Source: Pontiellaceae bacterium B1224
GTDB taxonomy: Bacteria; Verrucomicrobiota; Kiritimatiellia; Kiritimatiellales; Pontiellaceae
Reading direction: 5' to 3'
NCBI GenBank assembly: GCA_029432815.1
Contig: JAROBA010000035.1
Coordinates: 1-59,120, forward strand
Length of the DNA: 59,120 nucleotides
Part shown: positions 58,151 to 59,120 of the stretch, one piece after another
Layout of the letters: each line of letters starts with the position of its first letter
Position numbering within the stretch: the first letter of the stretch is position 1
Translations under genes and position numbers: made by a program
Notes under the pieces: generated by a model
Seen by the model: the letters and a program-made list of their open reading frames with translations, nothing else
Told to the model about the DNA's origin: nothing
The model's database searches: none

Positions 58151-58236
58151 CAACGTTACTCATGACCCGCTTGGGAATTAGACTTCGACCTAATCAACGG
58201 GCGTTGTCCAAGTAGGGTCAATGAGCTGGTTCGATG
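58151..58236 (-). repeat. attC-like site B
   Basis: Class-1 site with TGACCCGCTTGG facing CCAAGTAGGGTCA, an extra unpaired base in one arm (as in true attC hairpins), centre TCAACGGGCGTTGT and closing CTGGTTCGATG, complementary to the opening GTTCGAT of the next cassette. Confidence 0.9.
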
Positions 58237-58243
58237 TGTTTTC

Positions 58244-59008
58244 CTAATCTACTGTTAATCTTGCACATAAATGGTGTGAGATCTCGTTTGTTACCCCATC
58301 TTCTATTAGTTCAGACGTGAATCCACCAACGATATACCATGTATCTAGCGGTTGAGTGTACTGTGTATTCCCCAGGCTCGATTGGACCCATGGCATTTCT
58401 ATTTTGTCACCATTGGAAAGCGTATAAGTATCGAAGCCCATCAATTGGCCGAAGAATAATTTCAAGTTGTAGGTGGCAATAGAGTCAGCAACCTCAATCA
58501 GGTGGATGTCGATGGATCTCCCCACCCGGAACGTTTCCTTATCCATAATAATCGTTTTCCCATCCACGACATCGTAGTCAATAGGGAGTTCGATCATTTC
58601 GGTCGTGTCGTCAATGAACTGCTCTCCCGCGGCAAGCTGGATGGCAGGTAGTTTAGATTTATTAATCTCAGGGATTACCATCATTTTTTCAACTGCATCT
58701 GATACAACCTGAATATCGGTATACCGCTTCTGGCCTTCCTCTATCTTTAAAGGGAATTCCTCTGTGTTCTCCATGGCCAATTGTTTAATCCCTACATACT
58801 GAATAGAATTATCCTGCATAGTGCTTTTCTTGAAGTGGGAGGGGTCGGAGGCCCATACCTGCTCTTGTAGTGTGGGTTCAATAAGATCCGATGGAATTAC
58901 CAATTCCATTAGTTGTACCGTGCATTTGTGTTGCTGTGATTGTTGAGGTGTTGTCTGGCAACCAGAGACAATGACCATGCTTGCGAGTAGAATTAGTAAA
59001 TATTTCAT
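58244..59008 (-). CDS. Lipoprotein of unknown function, 254 aa (integron cassette)
   Basis: ATG 59008 with GGAG about 9 nt upstream; a 15-codon longer frame runs into the attC-like site and is rejected. The signal peptide ends in lipobox I-V-S-G-C (Cys at residue 17), followed by a Gln/Thr-rich linker. The mature domain of about 220 residues is beta-rich and reminiscent of the periplasmic beta modules of secretin- or pilus-associated lipoproteins (T-V-Q-L-M-E-L-V-I-P, WYIVGGFTSELI), but I see no decisive motif. Long for a cassette gene. First cassette in the window. Confidence 0.75.
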   Translation of the reverse strand: MKYLLILLASMVIVSGCQTTPQQSQQHKCTVQLMELVIPSDLIEPTLQEQVWASDPSHFKKSTMQDNSIQYVGIKQLAMENTEEFPLKIEEGQKRYTDIQVVSDAVEKMMVIPEINKSKLPAIQLAAGEQFIDDTTEMIELPIDYDVVDGKTIIMDKETFRVGRSIDIHLIEVADSIATYNLKLFFGQLMGFDTYTLSNGDKIEMPWVQSSLGNTQYTQPLDTWYIVGGFTSELIEDGVTNEISHHLCARLTVD

Positions 59009-59026
59009 TCGTTTATCTCCGTTATC

Positions 59027-59106
59027 GAACGTTTGAGATGAGGCTGAGTGCAAACAAACTTTGCTGACTCAAACGGGCGTTGTCACGATAGCCTTGTATG
59101 TTCTCA
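59027..59106 (-). repeat. attC-like site A (window edge)
   Basis: Opens GAACGTTTG and keeps AAACTTTGCTGACTCAAACGGGCGTTGTC, but the closing CTGGTT is replaced by GCCTTGTATG. It is therefore either a diverged attC of a cassette beyond 59120 or part of the attI region. Confidence 0.7.
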
Positions 59107-59120
59107 TTTATCAATTTCTG

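Noticed and set aside
50300-59120. CRISPR array
   Set aside because: Repeats are 77-93 bp, imperfect and separated by whole genes of 300-800 bp, not by uniform 25-40-bp spacers.

Overview
The window looks like chromosomal DNA from a Gram-negative, LPS-bearing member of the PVC group, most likely Kiritimatiellota-like. This is inference from gene content: lpxB and lpxI, a PPi-dependent phosphofructokinase, autotransporters, several-thousand-residue secreted proteins with Calx-beta/LamG/propeller modules and a C-terminal calcium-loop module, and an SHD1-like protein. No rRNA, tRNA or CRISPR array was seen.

Layout. (1) 1-6.1 kb: lipid A genes lpxB and lpxI, separated by an autotransporter. A degraded copy of the lpxI 5' end sits directly upstream of lpxB. 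(2) 6.2-29.6 kb: three giant minus-strand genes, 44-52 bp apart, with similar AGGGGG ribosome binding sites and a strong terminator at 6215-6240. They encode a 2799-aa LamG/Calx-beta protein, a 3104-aa protein with six tandem propeller modules, and an 1856-aa autotransporter. An ankyrin membrane protein lies upstream. (3) 31-42.5 kb: metabolic and secreted genes: pfp, a 52-aa lipoprotein too short for routine gene calling, a family-2 glycoside hydrolase, three tandem tail-collar (MdpB-like) paralogues, a YWTD propeller protein, GNAT, homocysteine methyltransferase, a HAD phosphatase and an SHD1/TPR-like protein. (4) 42.5-48.4 kb: a peroxide-defence cluster, oxyR-ahpC-ahpF-katG. (5) 48.4-59.1 kb: a methyltransferase gene with a duplicated 3' fragment, then an integron-type cassette array.

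The array is the most notable system. Nine clear 77-93-bp attC-like sites and one degenerate terminal site follow minus-strand genes at regular intervals. The bases that open each cassette are complementary to those that close it, as expected for integron cassettes. Cargo includes a TIR-like (PF10137-type) putative defence effector, a RelA/SpoT nucleotidyltransferase, a GDPD, lipoproteins, small membrane proteins and one gene broken by an in-frame stop. Array polarity predicts an integrase beyond 59120. A block of about 2.7 kb with marC, lpxR and repeats interrupts the array.

Throughout the window, in coding and non-coding DNA and in different reading frames, a 15-bp palindrome TTCCAANNNTTGGAA recurs at least 13 times perfectly and many more times with one mismatch. 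This is far above chance and is the second major observation.
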